A stretch of DNA of 64,000 nt from Ailanthus altissimus. Its lineage: Eukaryota > Streptophyta > Magnoliopsida > Sapindales > Simaroubaceae. Position 1 is the first letter of the stretch. Each line of letters opens with the position of its first letter. The stretch is from contig OX327704.1 of the NCBI GenBank assembly GCA_946807835.1, forward strand, positions 4,030,001 through 4,094,000. Direction: 5' to 3'. Below the pieces are notes generated by a model. It was not told the origin of the DNA. It worked only from the letters and a program-made list of their open reading frames with translations, and searched no databases. The position numbers and the translations under genes were made by a program. This document shows positions 1 to 10,935 of this stretch, one piece after another.

Positions 1-129
1 GCCAAAAAGAGAAAATACACCCTTAAGCAAGTTGGAGTGATTCCTATTACACCATCAGATGAATTCCATTCAATATTACTACCATGGTATCCTGCAGCAA
101 CGACATGTTATCCAAAAAGTACACATTGA
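1..129 (+). CDS. Possible C-terminal exon of an unidentified protein
   Basis: A reading frame open from the window edge runs 42 codons to a TGA at 127-129. Its composition looks protein-like, ending in a Pro/Trp/Tyr/Cys-containing stretch (LLPWYPAATTCYP), but I do not recognise a family. No splice acceptor can be judged because the upstream sequence is missing. It would converge on the minus-strand TL17-like gene at 499-1068, whose remaining exons should lie leftwards, so the two readings compete for space. That makes this call weak. The following 350 bases hold no convincing coding sequence. Confidence 0.2.
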   Translation, partial: AKKRKYTLKQVGVIPITPSDEFHSILLPWYPAATTCYPKSTH

Positions 130-498
130 AACTATAACTGACCACAGCCCAATTCAAGAGTACAAAGATCGAGTGATTCCATGCCCTTATAATATGAAGA
201 AGCAGATGACTGATATCATTTGGTTATGCATCAATAATGCACACAAGCAGATCCTCCTCTCTCATAATTTTGATTGACAAAACTGAAGTGGCTAACAAGG
301 TTAAGACTTGAATCTATTAACAACTGCAAAAACCCGTATGGTTTCTCTTTTCAATGAATTAACTAATCATACATATACTTGCAATAAATGAAACCACAAA
401 CTACAAAGACTCAAAAAAGATTAATAAACAAAAACACACGATGCTTCATGTAACTATCAAATTAAAATTTATATATCAAAATGGAAGTTGGCCCTCAC

Positions 499-1068
499 CA
501 GATTAGCAGCAATGACAGGCGATGCAGCTGTCACAGCCCAAACAGCAAAAATGCCACAAGCCACGCCTCTAAGTTCCTTAAAATGAGAAAAGCTTTCCTT
601 TGCCTCGGAGCAATCTCTTCTACCTGCTGCTCACAATCACAATAAACAAAAATCAATAATACATGTAAATGTAATTGCTCATAATTTGAAGTTAGCTACT
701 TTTACAATGACATTAAAAATTGTGCACTATACATATCAGAAGCATATTCAAGTCCCCGCATGATCACAATCTAAGTTTGATATCCATATACCCTGAGGGG
801 CTAAAACCAAAAATATACAAAATGGGTATGTAAGTTTCCAGATTTTTGTTCATTTAAACAAAACAAAATGGAACAAAAACAGAACTTGGAAGTTGGTAAA
901 AGAATGAGTTTGGAGTTCATTAAGTGTTGTTCAAAGTCTTATCTTACCCGTGCAAGTGATTCTGAAGGATGAATGGGATCCTGCTGGAAAGTGAAAACAT
1001 TGGCGTTTACTGGATAAATGTTGAAGATATGAACTGCTGTGAGAGACTGGAACTGAAAGGGAAGCCAT
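499..1068 (-). CDS. Thylakoid lumenal protein, TL17-like, first two exons only
   Basis: Exon 1 (1068-948) starts at an ATG and encodes 40 residues rich in Ser, Arg and Lys and poor in acidic residues, beginning MASLSVPVSHSSS, as in a chloroplast transit peptide. It ends at a GTAAG donor in phase 1. A 321-base intron (947-627) ends in AG. Exon 2 (626-499) keeps the frame for 42 codons and ends at a GTGAGG donor. It encodes a hydrophobic segment (GVACGIFAVWAVTAA) followed by SPVIAAN, resembling a thylakoid-transfer signal with an AxA-type cleavage site. From memory, the mature TL17 pentapeptide-repeat protein of Arabidopsis starts ANQRLPPLS, which fits AAN(L) at this exon end. The lumenal repeat domain is not in the 498 bases to the left, so the gene is cut by a long intron, the window edge or truncation. 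The two-exon structure is firmer than the family name. Confidence 0.55.
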
Positions 1069-1300
1069 TATTGATTTGCTCTTTAGTTAATTTGTTTGTG
1101 AGCTTTCGATTTCTTTTTCAGTGACTATCAGTTTTTCAGTGCTTGGGAGTTATCCATTGAACGTTCTCGTTCAGACATCTATTCGACGTGGCATGACACC
1201 TGCTTTTTTCAGTAAGGGGAAATATTTTCAAGGTTCCCGAATGTTTACATAAATGTATATTTACCCAATTAGTTTTCATATTAGTCAAATTCGTCTCCAC
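1069..1300 (-). promoter_or_regulatory. Upstream region of the TL17-like gene
   Basis: The bases upstream of the ATG at 1068 are purine-rich on the coding strand, as in many plant leaders. An ACGTGGC element (G-box/ABRE type core) lies at 1186-1192, about 120 bases before the ATG. I see no clear TATA box. The link between this motif and light- or ABA-responsive genes is general knowledge; its role here is inference. Confidence 0.3.
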
Positions 1301-2580
1301 GTTTTAAAAAAGAAGAATGGACACCCGGCACCATGGGTCGCCGACTCTCATTTATGGGAAAATAAACACTAAAAATCTTAATATTTATAAAAATACTCAT
1401 TTAAACCTAAATTCATTAATTTTGATACCAACAGAGATAATGTAATACTATACATTTAAAAACACATGTTCTATATTTTTAAATTAAAAATATTATAATA
1501 ATTTAATAAATTAAAATTTATATAATCAATAATCACGACCATAATTACTGTCACCAATAACGACAATGGTGATATCGATAATGGTTGCTAACGTTAATAT
1601 CATATGATTCTATAATAAATATTATAATTTTATCTATAAAAATAAATATTTTAAGCTTTAACTCTAATAAAAAATTTTAATTGTGGCAATATTAATTTAA
1701 TGATATAAATTTTAGCTGTACAATAATTTTACTTGACGATTTGACACTCACCCTAATTTTTTAAGTTGACTTTGGCATGGAGATAGATTAATGTGCATCA
1801 CCATCTCCATCAACGAAAGTGTTTTGAGCAAAAACTCATGACATTATATGCTTTACAAATAAAAGTAAAATTAATTTTCATGTAAAATACTAATATTTGT
1901 TTAAATTTCTCTCCAACTCTAATGATTATTTAAAATTCAATAAAAATCTCAGTATTTATTTAAAACTAACACCAAAAAAACCCATCATACTTTAATTTAA
2001 TTAAGAGATTATTTGTGTTATTACAATGGATTTACAGACAAATTATCTTGATTTAATTCTAATAGTTATTTTATTTAAGAATAATTTTTAATAAATGATC
2101 ATTTATATTTTTTGAATATAAATTTAAAGTTAGAATTATGTTAAGAATATATCCCACTCACAACAAAGTGAGGATGGATAAGATTTATATATTATATAAT
2201 AAAAAATAAAATAAAATAAAATTCAAATAAAATTTTATATCTTTTTTATTAAAGAATTATTAATTCAAAAAAAAATGTCTTTAAATTGGTTCAGGGAATC
2301 AACGAGTTTAGTTTTGAAGCCTAAGAAATTGTGGGTATCAAATATGTGGGCTGGGTTCATTTCAAATTTGATAATAATTTTATCCAAAATCCGAAAATCA
2401 ATGCTGTTATTTGGTGAACTATATTCCCAAAAGTGGGCATATTAGATGAATATTCTGAGTCGAAATACGTCATTAAAAGAAAAAAAAAAGAACAACAATT
2501 TTAGTTTATTACATAAAATATAAACCAAATACCTATTCAACTTTGATGCGAATTCCTCAAATTTTTTGTGCCAACCCCTC
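1301..2580. other. AT-rich intergenic DNA without a recognised gene
   Basis: Both strands are stop-rich, with long A/T runs and no splice-bounded exon, LTR end or PBS that I can identify. Confidence 0.5.
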
Positions 2581-2734
2581 ACGGTCAGGGCAGAGCTAGA
2601 AAATGAGGCCATGGGGTAATTTTTTTTAAAAATAATTAAAGAGATATAAAGACAAATTAAGAATTACCGAAAGGGTAATTATGCATAATTTATTAGGAAA
2701 ATATAATGTTTATTAAGTTTCACAAAATTCAATT

Positions 2735-2900
2735 GGGTTTATTAATGATATAATTATCAATTAATTATACAGTTGTTACGCAATCCACCTCTTGTCATAT
2801 ATGCATTATTGTCGCTTACTCATTTATATATTATAATTAATTTATGTATATATTATTTTTTATATATTTTATTTTCATATTTTACACTAACCTAAAACTT
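2735..2900 (+). repeat. Remnant of copia LTR family F
   Basis: The stretch from about 2740 matches, with many changes, the start of the F LTR and its left flank at 8530-8640. Shared landmarks are ATGATATAATT followed by CTATACAGTTGTTA-like sequence and a CATATATRCATT stretch. It also carries the same preceding T-rich flank, so it looks like the 3' end of a second, almost erased copy. No TSD is detectable. Confidence 0.4.
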
Positions 2901-3281
2901 AGATAAAGGGATAGTAACAAACATATAAAAAACTCAAAAACGCTCTCAAACTAGGTTAGGCCGCCGCCCCCTTCCCTCCTCCATCGATGAGAGGTTTCGG
3001 CCTCCTCTCTGATGGAAATACCCTTTATCCCTCTCCCCTATAATAGGTTCTTTTTCTTTTTTCATCTTTGTCTCTTTTGTTGCTCCGGCGTCCGGACGGT
3101 GCTCTGGTGGTTGGTTCTAATCGGATTATGCCGATCTCAAAACTTCATGTGCGGCCTTGTACTTTTACACTTTGGCACTCTCTTTGGAGTTTCCTGCACC
3201 GCTGCACCTTGCTGCCAAGGGCTCGATGATTTCAGCTTGTGCTTAACCCTACTTTGACCCTCATGACTATTGTGTTCCTTT
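2901..3281. other. GC-richer unidentified DNA left of solo LTR X
   Basis: This segment, from about 2940, is clearly less AT-rich than its surroundings and continues after the solo LTR at 5479. A plus-strand frame (3012-3257) is open for 81 codons but reads as low-complexity hydrophobic sequence and matches no family I know. It may be an old pseudogene or transposon body that the solo LTR interrupted. Confidence 0.3.
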
Positions 3282-5473
3282 TGTTGGAGATGGTGCTCAC
3301 GTGCCATTCCAATATTGTATGAATATTAATTGTTAATATTTATACAATAAACATTTCGAATAAAGATTGTTAATATCATATTAATATGGTAAAATGCTTG
3401 TAACATTACAGACATTGTTTGATCTGAAAAAGTTCAGATCTGGTCTAAAGGAGTTTAGATCAGAACTAATAGTTAGCAAAGCTGAGAGTTATAAATGCTA
3501 AAAGTTAGCACTGTTAAGAGTTAGCAGGTTATAAGAATCAGCGAGGTCTAAAGAGTTAGAACCTTGTCTATAATGGGACAAAGACCTGAGAGTATACTTG
3601 TAATGATATAGTTGCAAAGAGTTGCAATAGGAGTTAAGAAATATCATTATGTAAGTATGTCTCAAATATAATGTTCCTGATCTATGATCATCAATGCGGG
3701 TCTATCGGTGAATTCACAATATATAGATTAGTGTATGTCTATATCTGACTGGTTCAGATGGTTGTTCTTAGCTGACCATGAGCTTAGAGCTTGTATAGAC
3801 ATGCGGGTATCCAGTCAGGACTGGATACTGAACAGACTTATGAGGACCCCAATAGATATCCTATGAAACCGTCAAAGGAAGGTCCTCTCGAGTTGAGTAG
3901 TAATCGTGGTCCTTTGACCTGAGCGCCACGGTGGTCTTGTGAGTGATCCATCATGCTTTGGTTCCACATATGTCAGAGACCTTTCATGGTCTGACCGCTA
4001 TGTGTCGCTGGGTATAGTCCGATGCTCATGGAGTCCGGTGTGCGTAGATACGGGATCCATCAGCTTACGTAGGTAAGTTGTATATCTGATGCTCCGAGAT
4101 TGTATTTCATAAAGTCTTGTGGCCACAAGCATAAACCCGGGAAAAGAGTTTCCCACAGGGTTAAACAATATAGCAAAAGTGTTTGCGTATATTGTTTATC
4201 GAGATACGAATCTGGAGATAAGATTATGGATGAGCAAATAGGGATTTGACGGTGCTGATCTATATCCCTGCACATCCAGGATATAAATGATGGAAGGATT
4301 ATACGTATACGTTATGACCTCAACTTGTATGGTCTGACATGCTGATTTGTAATATTCGTAACGTGTGCGTGGGGCATCGATTACGGATTAATGGAACAGT
4401 TCCATTTGACAAATCGGATGTAGACCTAGTGAGTCCCAATATGAAATGTACTCTTTGAGCACTTGGGCAGTGTACCGTATTGAATTGTTCAATACAGTAT
4501 AATTCAGCAATTACTAAGGTTACGTTAACTAAAGCATGTGGTTAAATTGGTGGGACCCACTTTAGGTTAACTAGGTAACCGAGTAAGGATATAATAGTAA
4601 TTTCACTTTATGATTATTTAATTGTTAAATAATTAAAATAAATATTTATTTATTTAATTGTTAAATAAATTAATTTAACATAACTAAGGTTAAAAGTTAA
4701 CCAAGTGGTTAAGTTAAGTTAACCTTACTTAAAGGTTAAGTAAAGGTTAACCTAACCATGGTTAAGTTAGTTAACTATGGTTAAATTAATTAAATATTTA
4801 TTAACTTAAAGGTTAAGTTAAAATAATCTAACTAAGGTTAAATGTTAACTAAGGTTAGGTTAAGCCAAATGAAATGCAAATGAAATTCAAATTAATTTGG
4901 AATTAATTCATTTGTATATAAAGTGAAATGAAATTGAAATTCAAAATTAATTTAGTTTTTTAGGTTTTGCATTTTGGGAGCCAATTCAATTTGAGAAATT
5001 GAAATTGTTTGTTTTGTGTTTTAAATGTTAGAACAACAAAACAAATTGAATTAATGGTTACTAAATGTAATAACTAAAAACAAGATTTGTTTTATTTATT
5101 CAAGAGTTGAATAAAAGGAAAAACAAATTTAATTAAGTTAAATGGTTTAACTTTGAAAAATGTTTAAGAGTTAAACACATATGCTGGATTAAGATGCTGC
5201 CATTCTAGACAATCAAACCCACCCTTGTTGATTGCTAGAATTGATCAAAGATTCATTTCATGGTGGACTTCAAAGAAAATTAATCCAAAGGCTTCATTGG
5301 TGATATTTCTCAATCTCGAATTTCAGATTAAATAAAATGTTATTTTCTGTGTTCATTATATGTAATCTTCCGCTGTGCACATGTATGTATGAGATATGTA
5401 TATTGTTTGTATTATGAACACAAACCCACATGCAAGAACCCTAAGTAAATTCGCCCAACCATATAACCCAACA
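3282..5473 (+). mobile_element. Solo LTR, copia family X (2192 bp)
   Basis: The segment begins TGTTGGAGATGG and ends CCCAACA, giving the inverted TGTTGG/CCAACA ends expected of an LTR. It is flanked by a perfect 5-bp direct repeat, CCTTT, at 3277-3281 and 5474-5478. The same family reappears at 53313 (A) and as the LTRs of copia B (53820 and 63358). A TATA-like TGTATATAAAG lies near 4912. There is no internal domain, so the element was probably reduced by LTR-LTR recombination. Assignment to copia follows from the B copy, which has a copia PBS and polymerase. Confidence 0.9.
4520..4865. repeat. GGTTAA/TTAACC-rich array inside solo LTR X
   Basis: About 345 bases consist largely of permutations of TAAGGTTAA and its complement TTAACCTTA, in both orientations, so many short hairpins are possible. 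The block lies upstream of the LTR TATA-like box. Copia B shows only a decayed version near 57770-57840. Confidence 0.6.
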
Positions 5474-5478
5474 CCTTT

Positions 5479-5850
5479 GGCCGTTTTCAATCAACTATCA
5501 CTGGACCTTTGCCGAACATCCTCCAGTTGATGTCCCTTTCATTTTCCTTGTGCACTCTCAGCCCCCTCCCATCGCCAGCAAAGTTACCCTTTTGAGTCTT
5601 CCCCGACCCCGCCAACATGACGTGATCCCTTGGCCAATCCAGGCCCCTTTGGTCAATTTTTTCGATCTTCTTCTCTGACGATTCTTCTTCGTTTGATTGC
5701 TCATTGTGGTGCCACCAAAAAAAGTGTCGTTTTGCTGGGTTACTATTGTCAGTTTTATATAATAATTGGGTGTTTTGGTTGAGTCTATTTGTTATTATAC
5801 TGATACTATATGAGATAAAAAAAATGTGCACAAACTTATTGATAATAGAA
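5479..5850. other. Continuation of the GC-richer segment right of solo LTR X
   Basis: Before the solo LTR inserted this was continuous with 2901-3281. Open frames exist on both strands (minus 5831-5487, 114 codons; a plus frame over the same bases), but neither shows a motif I recognise. I leave it unassigned. Confidence 0.3.
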
Positions 5851-6955
5851 AGATAATTGTGTTAGCTTTCTAAAGAAATTTACATAAGTAAATTTGGAAT
5901 TATCTACAGAAAGTTATTGTCAAATCATTCAAGTATACTGAAGTTGGACCAAAGTGAAAAGTTTTAAAAAATGGACTAAAATACAAAAGATCAAGACTTT
6001 GCGAAGATCATTGTACTGGGGCACTGTAGCAATTATTACAACACTGTAGTGGGTGACTATAGCAAAAACGGTTAAAACACTGTAGCAACAAAAGAATTAC
6101 TGTATAATGGTCAAGTTTTAAAAAATGGACTAAAATACAAAAGATCGAGACTTTGTGAAGATCATTGTAGCGGGCACTGTAGCAATAATTATGACACTTA
6201 ACAGGGGCACTGTAACAAAACGATTACAAAACTGTAGCAACGAAAGAATTACAGTATAACGGTCAAGTATTGTGCATCACTGTAGTAGAACTATAGCAAC
6301 GGGAGAGTTACTATAGCAATGGTTATTTTTCACTCTTTGTAAATACCTTACTCATTTGAAGCTTAAAAGAAATAAGAAAAAGAGAAAAATGTCATATTTT
6401 GAAATTGAGAACTTTTTTGTTCTTACAACTTTATATTTACGCATTTTAAGAGTTCAAATTATTTTATTTATCGATTATTGTATTAATTATTTTCAAGTGT
6501 TTGTGGGAAACACTTTGTGAAAAGAGTGGTTACTCTTTTGATGTAAGTTAAGTGTTTGTGAGAAACACTTTGAGAGAAAAGTTGTTACTCTGTAATTGTA
6601 AGGGGTTTAATTGGTACCTTAGAAACTAATTTATTGTAAAAGTTTCTTAACACCTTAGAAGTCTAGTGTATTGATTCTTGGCATTGGTTTAAGACAAGCT
6701 AATGAAATCCTCAAGGTGAAGTACTTAAAGCGTGGACGTAGACCGTGTGGAGTGTCAAACCACATAAACATTTGGGTGCCATTCTCTCTATCCCTTACTC
6801 TATTATTTATTGTACAATTATTTGTTAAATTTGTTTATGTTTTCATAATTGCATAAATTATTTATATTAGTGTATTAATTTTTAAATACCCAATTCACCC
6901 CCAACCCCTTCCCCTCCCCTCCCTTTTTGAGTTGCCTATCTAGAATTTTCAAGAG
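5851..6955 (+). mobile_element. Copia-type LTR E (approximate limits)
   Basis: The 3' part carries features common in plant copia LTRs: an AAGCGTGGACGTAGACCG block near 6729, a following CAAACCACATAAACAT and a C-rich TTCACCCCC end near 6893-6930. The 5' part has the TTTCTAAAGAAATT start typical of such LTRs. I could not fix both TG/CA ends or a TSD, so the limits are approximate. It is followed directly by copia polymerase sequence without a recognisable PBS, suggesting a deletion or an unrelated neighbour. Confidence 0.55.
5960..6310 (+). repeat. Tandem duplication rich in CACTGTAGCAA
   Basis: A unit of about 155 bases starting GTTTTAAAAAATGGAC occurs at about 5960 and again at about 6114. 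Each copy contains several CACTGTAGCA motifs and an AAAGAATTAC motif. The same CTGTAGC/GAACAGT words recur in LTRs Y, G and D. Confidence 0.7.
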
Positions 6956-7020
6956 CTTTTTGTTAAATTTCATGATTATTAGTCTTATCTACTACTCTTT
7001 CTTTATATATGCCTCAATTT

Positions 7021-8520
7021 TATTTTGAAGCTAACTCTAATCTTGTTTAACAGGAAGTAATGACAGAAGAACTATAGATCCTTGAAAAGTTACATACATT
7101 GGATTTTGTTATCCTTTCACTTAATAAAATTGCAATTAGCTGCAAACGGGTGTATCAGACCAAGATCAAATCTGATGGGTCCATCGAGATATAAAATTTA
7201 TCTTGTTGCAAAGGAATTTAATCAAAAGTATGGAATTGATTATGAGAAAAAAAATTTCTCTAGTTGCTTAGCTTACTTTTATTCAAAGTTTATTAGTTTT
7301 TGCTGCAGTTTGTAGTTGGATATTATTTTTAATAAAAGTGAATAATGCTTTTTTTTTAATGGAGATCTTATTGAAGAAGTATATATAAAATCTCCCCCTA
7401 GTAATCTACATCCCTAAATAAGGTATGCAAACTTTGTCGTGCTTTGTACGACCTTAAACAAGCCCCTCGTGCCTGGTTTGTAAAGTTTAATAACACTATT
7501 CTACAACATGGGTTTTAGTCCAATCCTTATAACTTAGCTTTCTTTTTTCGCAAGATAGACTGTGGTTGTGTTCTATTACTTATTAATATTTATGACACAG
7601 TTATCAAGGGTGATAATCTTATTGGTATTTCTACTCTTAAAGATTTTCTTCAACAACACTTTAAAATGAAAGTCTTTTGCACTTTTAACTATGTTTTTGG
7701 TCTTAAAGTACTTTTTAATTCTTTTGGATATTATCACTAATAGGCTAAATATTGCAAAAACTAACTTAACAGACAATAAGACTATCTTTACTCCCTTAGA
7801 GCCTAATGCCAAACTTTGATTCTTTGATAGAGCTCATATCAGTAATGCCACCCTTTATTGTCAGTTGGTTGATAGTTTAGTGTACCTCATTGTCACTTAT
7901 TTGGATATTACCTATATTGTTCACGTTGTTAGTCAATTTATGATTGCTCTTTGTACCTCTCCTTATATCACAATATTCATATTCTATGTTATCTCAAGGT
8001 TACTCTTTTTTTTTTGTCTCTATTTTTCATCTTACTCTTCTCTTGTGTGACAAGCCTATGCCGATGCTATTTAAGCTGGCAATCCTACATATTGACATTC
8101 ATCTACTAGGTTTTTCTTTTCTTGGAAAATTCTTTTCTTTCATAGAAGAGTAACAAGTAGATAACTACTACACGTTCTAGTACTGAGCACCATACTCTTA
8201 CTAATACTATCCAATAAATTATTTGGCTCCGATGGTTTCTTAGACATATGGGTATTTCTCACTCTGGAACTACACCTCTTTATTGTGACAACTAAAGAGG
8301 CATTCAGATTACTCATAATAATGTTTTTCATGAGCGAATTAAGCATATTTAGATATATTGTCACTTTATTCAGTAAGATGTTTTTCAAGGAATGGTTACT
8401 ATCTACTCTATCTCTTCTGATGATCAACCTACAGATATCTTCATTAAGTCTCTTTTCCCTAACCATTTTCAAGTTCTAGTATCCAAACTCAAACTTACTT
8501 CTACTGCGCCATTTTGAGTT
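7021..8520 (+). pseudogene. Decayed Ty1/copia reverse transcriptase-RNase H (element F)
   Basis: Translated pieces in shifting frames follow the copia RT order: an N-terminal block with SDGSIE and LVAKEFNQKYGIDYE (7165-7245), an [16 protein letters not shown] block near 7440-7480, a catalytic-site block with the YVDD tyrosine and first aspartate recognisable near 7590, then a VGSLVYL-like block (7867) and an RNase H region with SSTEAEY- and CDN-like remnants (8060-8300). The end is marked by a DQPTDIFIKSLFP block near 8425. Many stops and frameshifts make it non-functional. The LTR at 8546 follows at the expected distance. No gag, protease or integrase core was found upstream. Confidence 0.8.
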
Positions 8521-8545
8521 TAAGAATGTATACTAATGATATAAT

Positions 8546-8754
8546 TGTTAGTCAACTATACAGTTGTTAGACAATTCACCCCTTACCATATATACATTGT
8601 TGCCATTTATACATTGTGATTAATTTATGTTATTTTATCTCTTGATTTTGTGTTAGGCTAAATTTTATATAAAGACTCACTCCATATTATATCATTATAG
8701 TAAAATATATATAGTTTTCTTATCTTTCTCACAAGGTTAATATCTCACCTAACA
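8546..8754 (+). mobile_element. 3' LTR of copia element F (209 bp)
   Basis: It begins TGTTAGTCAAC and ends ACCTAACA, so the termini are inverted (TGTTAG/CTAACA). It follows the decayed RNase H by a short spacer. A related remnant is at 2735-2900. Confidence 0.65.
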
Positions 8755-9503
8755 GTTTTTTAGAATTGCTCCTACAACCCCTCCTTGGCTCTTATGTGAA
8801 CAAAAATGAACTCTATATATATATTATCATCTAAGAGATTTTATCAATTAAGCTAACATTCGCCTAAATTGTATTATTTTTCAATAACTTTGCTTTTATC
8901 TAAGATTGTTTTCAAATAAAATTATATTATCCATCTTTATTGTGTTGTTGTAAGCATTAAATTCATACACTTGATTTATGTAAGTTTTTGTAAATGTTGT
9001 AGGTTTTTTGTTTCTCTAAAAGGGGAAAGATATAGATTTTTTCCCTTAAAAATATGTTTTTTTTTATACTTTTTAAATTATTAATTAGGTATGTGAAAAA
9101 GTTCATTTAATTTATCATTTGAGAATGTTAATATCTTCTCTTTTTCTTATGTCTAAAATGTTTTCCCTCTTTAAAATTTAAAGTTTATTAACTTATTTGA
9201 AAAATCAAATATTATTTTCCTTGAATTCATTGATTAAAAAAAAGTTTAAAAATATTGATATAATATTGAGGGCACAACAACAAAAAAAAGAAATTATTAA
9301 CTAATTAACCATTATTAATTATAGATTAATAAGGGTGACAATTGTCATTTGCTTCTTTGTCGGCAACTGTTTTTGGATCTAGAAACAGTTTTTTCAAGCA
9401 AAAGAGATTTTAATATATAATTTTTACTGAAGTTATGCATAAATACGTTTATTGTCGGTAGATTTCTCAACAATTAAATGAATTTATTATTTAGGAATAT
9501 TCA

Positions 9504-9690
9504 GCTGAGATTGACATAAATTATATTTTGATAATAATTTTAATTATATTATTATTATTATTTTTACTTAATTAAAAAAATAAAATTACTCTCCTAATTT
9601 TTATCTTTTTAATCAAGTAAAAATATAATAGTATAATTAAAATTAAAATTAAAATTATTATTAAAACGTAATTTGTACCAAACTCATAAG
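9504..9690. repeat. Foldback (MITE-like) AT-rich inverted repeat
   Basis: The left arm starts near GACATAAATTATATTTTGAT. The right arm, read on the opposite strand, starts GGTACAAATTACGTTTTAAT. Both continue through ATAATAATTTTAATT and then TTTTTACTTRATTA before meeting near 9595. A related single arm (GGCATAAATTATATTTTAAT) occurs at about 10177. The size and shape fit a small non-autonomous DNA element, but no TSD was established. Confidence 0.5.
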
Positions 9691-10466
9691 ATAACAATGT
9701 TATACCCCTTTTGACTTGGTTTGCTTTGTTGATGGACAAAGAATAAAAGACAAACTGGGTTTTTAATTATCCATTTAAGTTTAATAAAATGGTCTCCTAA
9801 TTGAGGTACTTTTCCGTGCAAATAAATGTGTTAAATATTTGCTCAGCTTATTGGGAGAATCCCTTAAAACTTAACAATGGTTTCATGTCGTTTCTGAAGA
9901 TATTTTTGTTCTGTAATTTAATACTTTTGTCGGTTCATGTAAGGGAATTTGGTAGCATTAAACTTTTTGCCAAGGTAAAAAACATGGAATATAATGATGT
10001 TGAAATATTTCAAATATCTTTTTATTAATTAATTTTTAATGAAGTTAAAGTTTGTATAAGAGTTTGTAAATATAGTGTTATTTATTAGTAATTATATAAG
10101 AAAACAATATGTTCAAATTTTTTATTATTATAGGAGCAGAATTTTTACTTTATTAAGGGGTATTAACATTGTCACTCTTGAGATTGGCATAAATTATATT
10201 TTAATGATAGTTTTAATTTTAATTACATTATTACTCTTTTGATTTAATTATAAATATAAAAATATCTTTATAATTTTGTCACATAAATAATTAAATTAAA
10301 TAGAAGGTATGACCGTGTTAATATCCCCTTTACCATTATGTGCTGCATGATAATCAATCATTAGCATGTGATTAGTCATAGAGACTTGAAATTTGAAAGA
10401 AAACTTAACCATAATTTTTACAAATAACGAAAGCAATTATAATTTTAGATCTAAATTGCATTTAAA

Positions 10467-10492
10467 ATAATAATAATGATGATGATGATGAT
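10467..10492. repeat. (TAA)n(GAT)n microsatellite
   Basis: Short runs of TAA then GAT/ATG triplets. Confidence 0.8.
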
Positions 10493-10664
10493 ATAAGATT
10501 ACTACTACATTTTCCAATTCTATTCTAGATTCTTCTTTTTTGAAAATAAAAAAATGAACCATAATAATATATTACTTAAGAATATCATCCATTACAGACT
10601 GAAAAATAACATCAGGCACTAAGCCATACCAAATACATATTCATTCTTGGGAAGTAGCTAATTT

Positions 10665-10708
10665 GGCCATTCGAATGGAAGATGGTAGGAAGAGAAGTAC
10701 TCTAGAGA

Positions 10709-10755
<47 letters not shown>

Positions 10756-10935
10756 TGTTAGATGGTTCCCATCTCTTGAAGGGAGTGTGTACGTGCCTGT
10801 GTAGATCAGTGATCACTGTTGAAGCATCAGAGACCAAAATAATTGACTGAAAGCCAGCATCATGAGCTAATTTTAGGCCCATTCGAATGGCCATTGGAGT
10901 TGGGAGCAAGGTTGGGAATGGCCATTCGAATGGCC
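10665..10935. repeat. Three copies of the palindrome GGCCATTCGAATGGCC
   Basis: The perfect 16-bp palindrome is at 10920-10935. A copy with one extra C is at 10876-10892 and a partial copy at 10665-10678. They lie in and after the LINE RNase H segment. Confidence 0.8.
10711..10753. repeat. (AT)n microsatellite
   Basis: About 21 uninterrupted AT units inside the LINE remnant. Confidence 0.95.

Larger units (their letters stand above)
8755..10640. other. AT-rich spacer with no recognised gene
   Basis: Stop-rich on both strands. It contains two related foldback-type repeats (9504-9690 and 10170-10310). One plus frame (9801-10028, 75 codons) shows no family motif. Confidence 0.5.

Noticed and set aside
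2588..2625. Terminal inverted repeat pair of a DNA transposon with 8768-8800 (AGAGCYA and GGGG words)
   Set aside because: Similarity is short and low, and no TSD could be identified.
3012..3257. 81-codon plus-strand ORF rich in Phe, Leu and Cys
   Set aside because: Composition follows the T-rich base content; no splice signals, domain or continuation across the solo LTR.
4740..4865. Interstitial telomere repeat
   Set aside because: The unit is GGTTAA, not the plant telomere unit TTTAGGG, and it occurs in both orientations.
5487..5831. 114-codon minus-strand ORF
   Set aside because: No family motif, low-complexity start, and a competing plus-strand frame over the same bases; treated as unassigned DNA.
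7576..7812. Minus-strand ORF inside the copia F polymerase
   Set aside because: It is the antisense of the recognisable copia RT reading.
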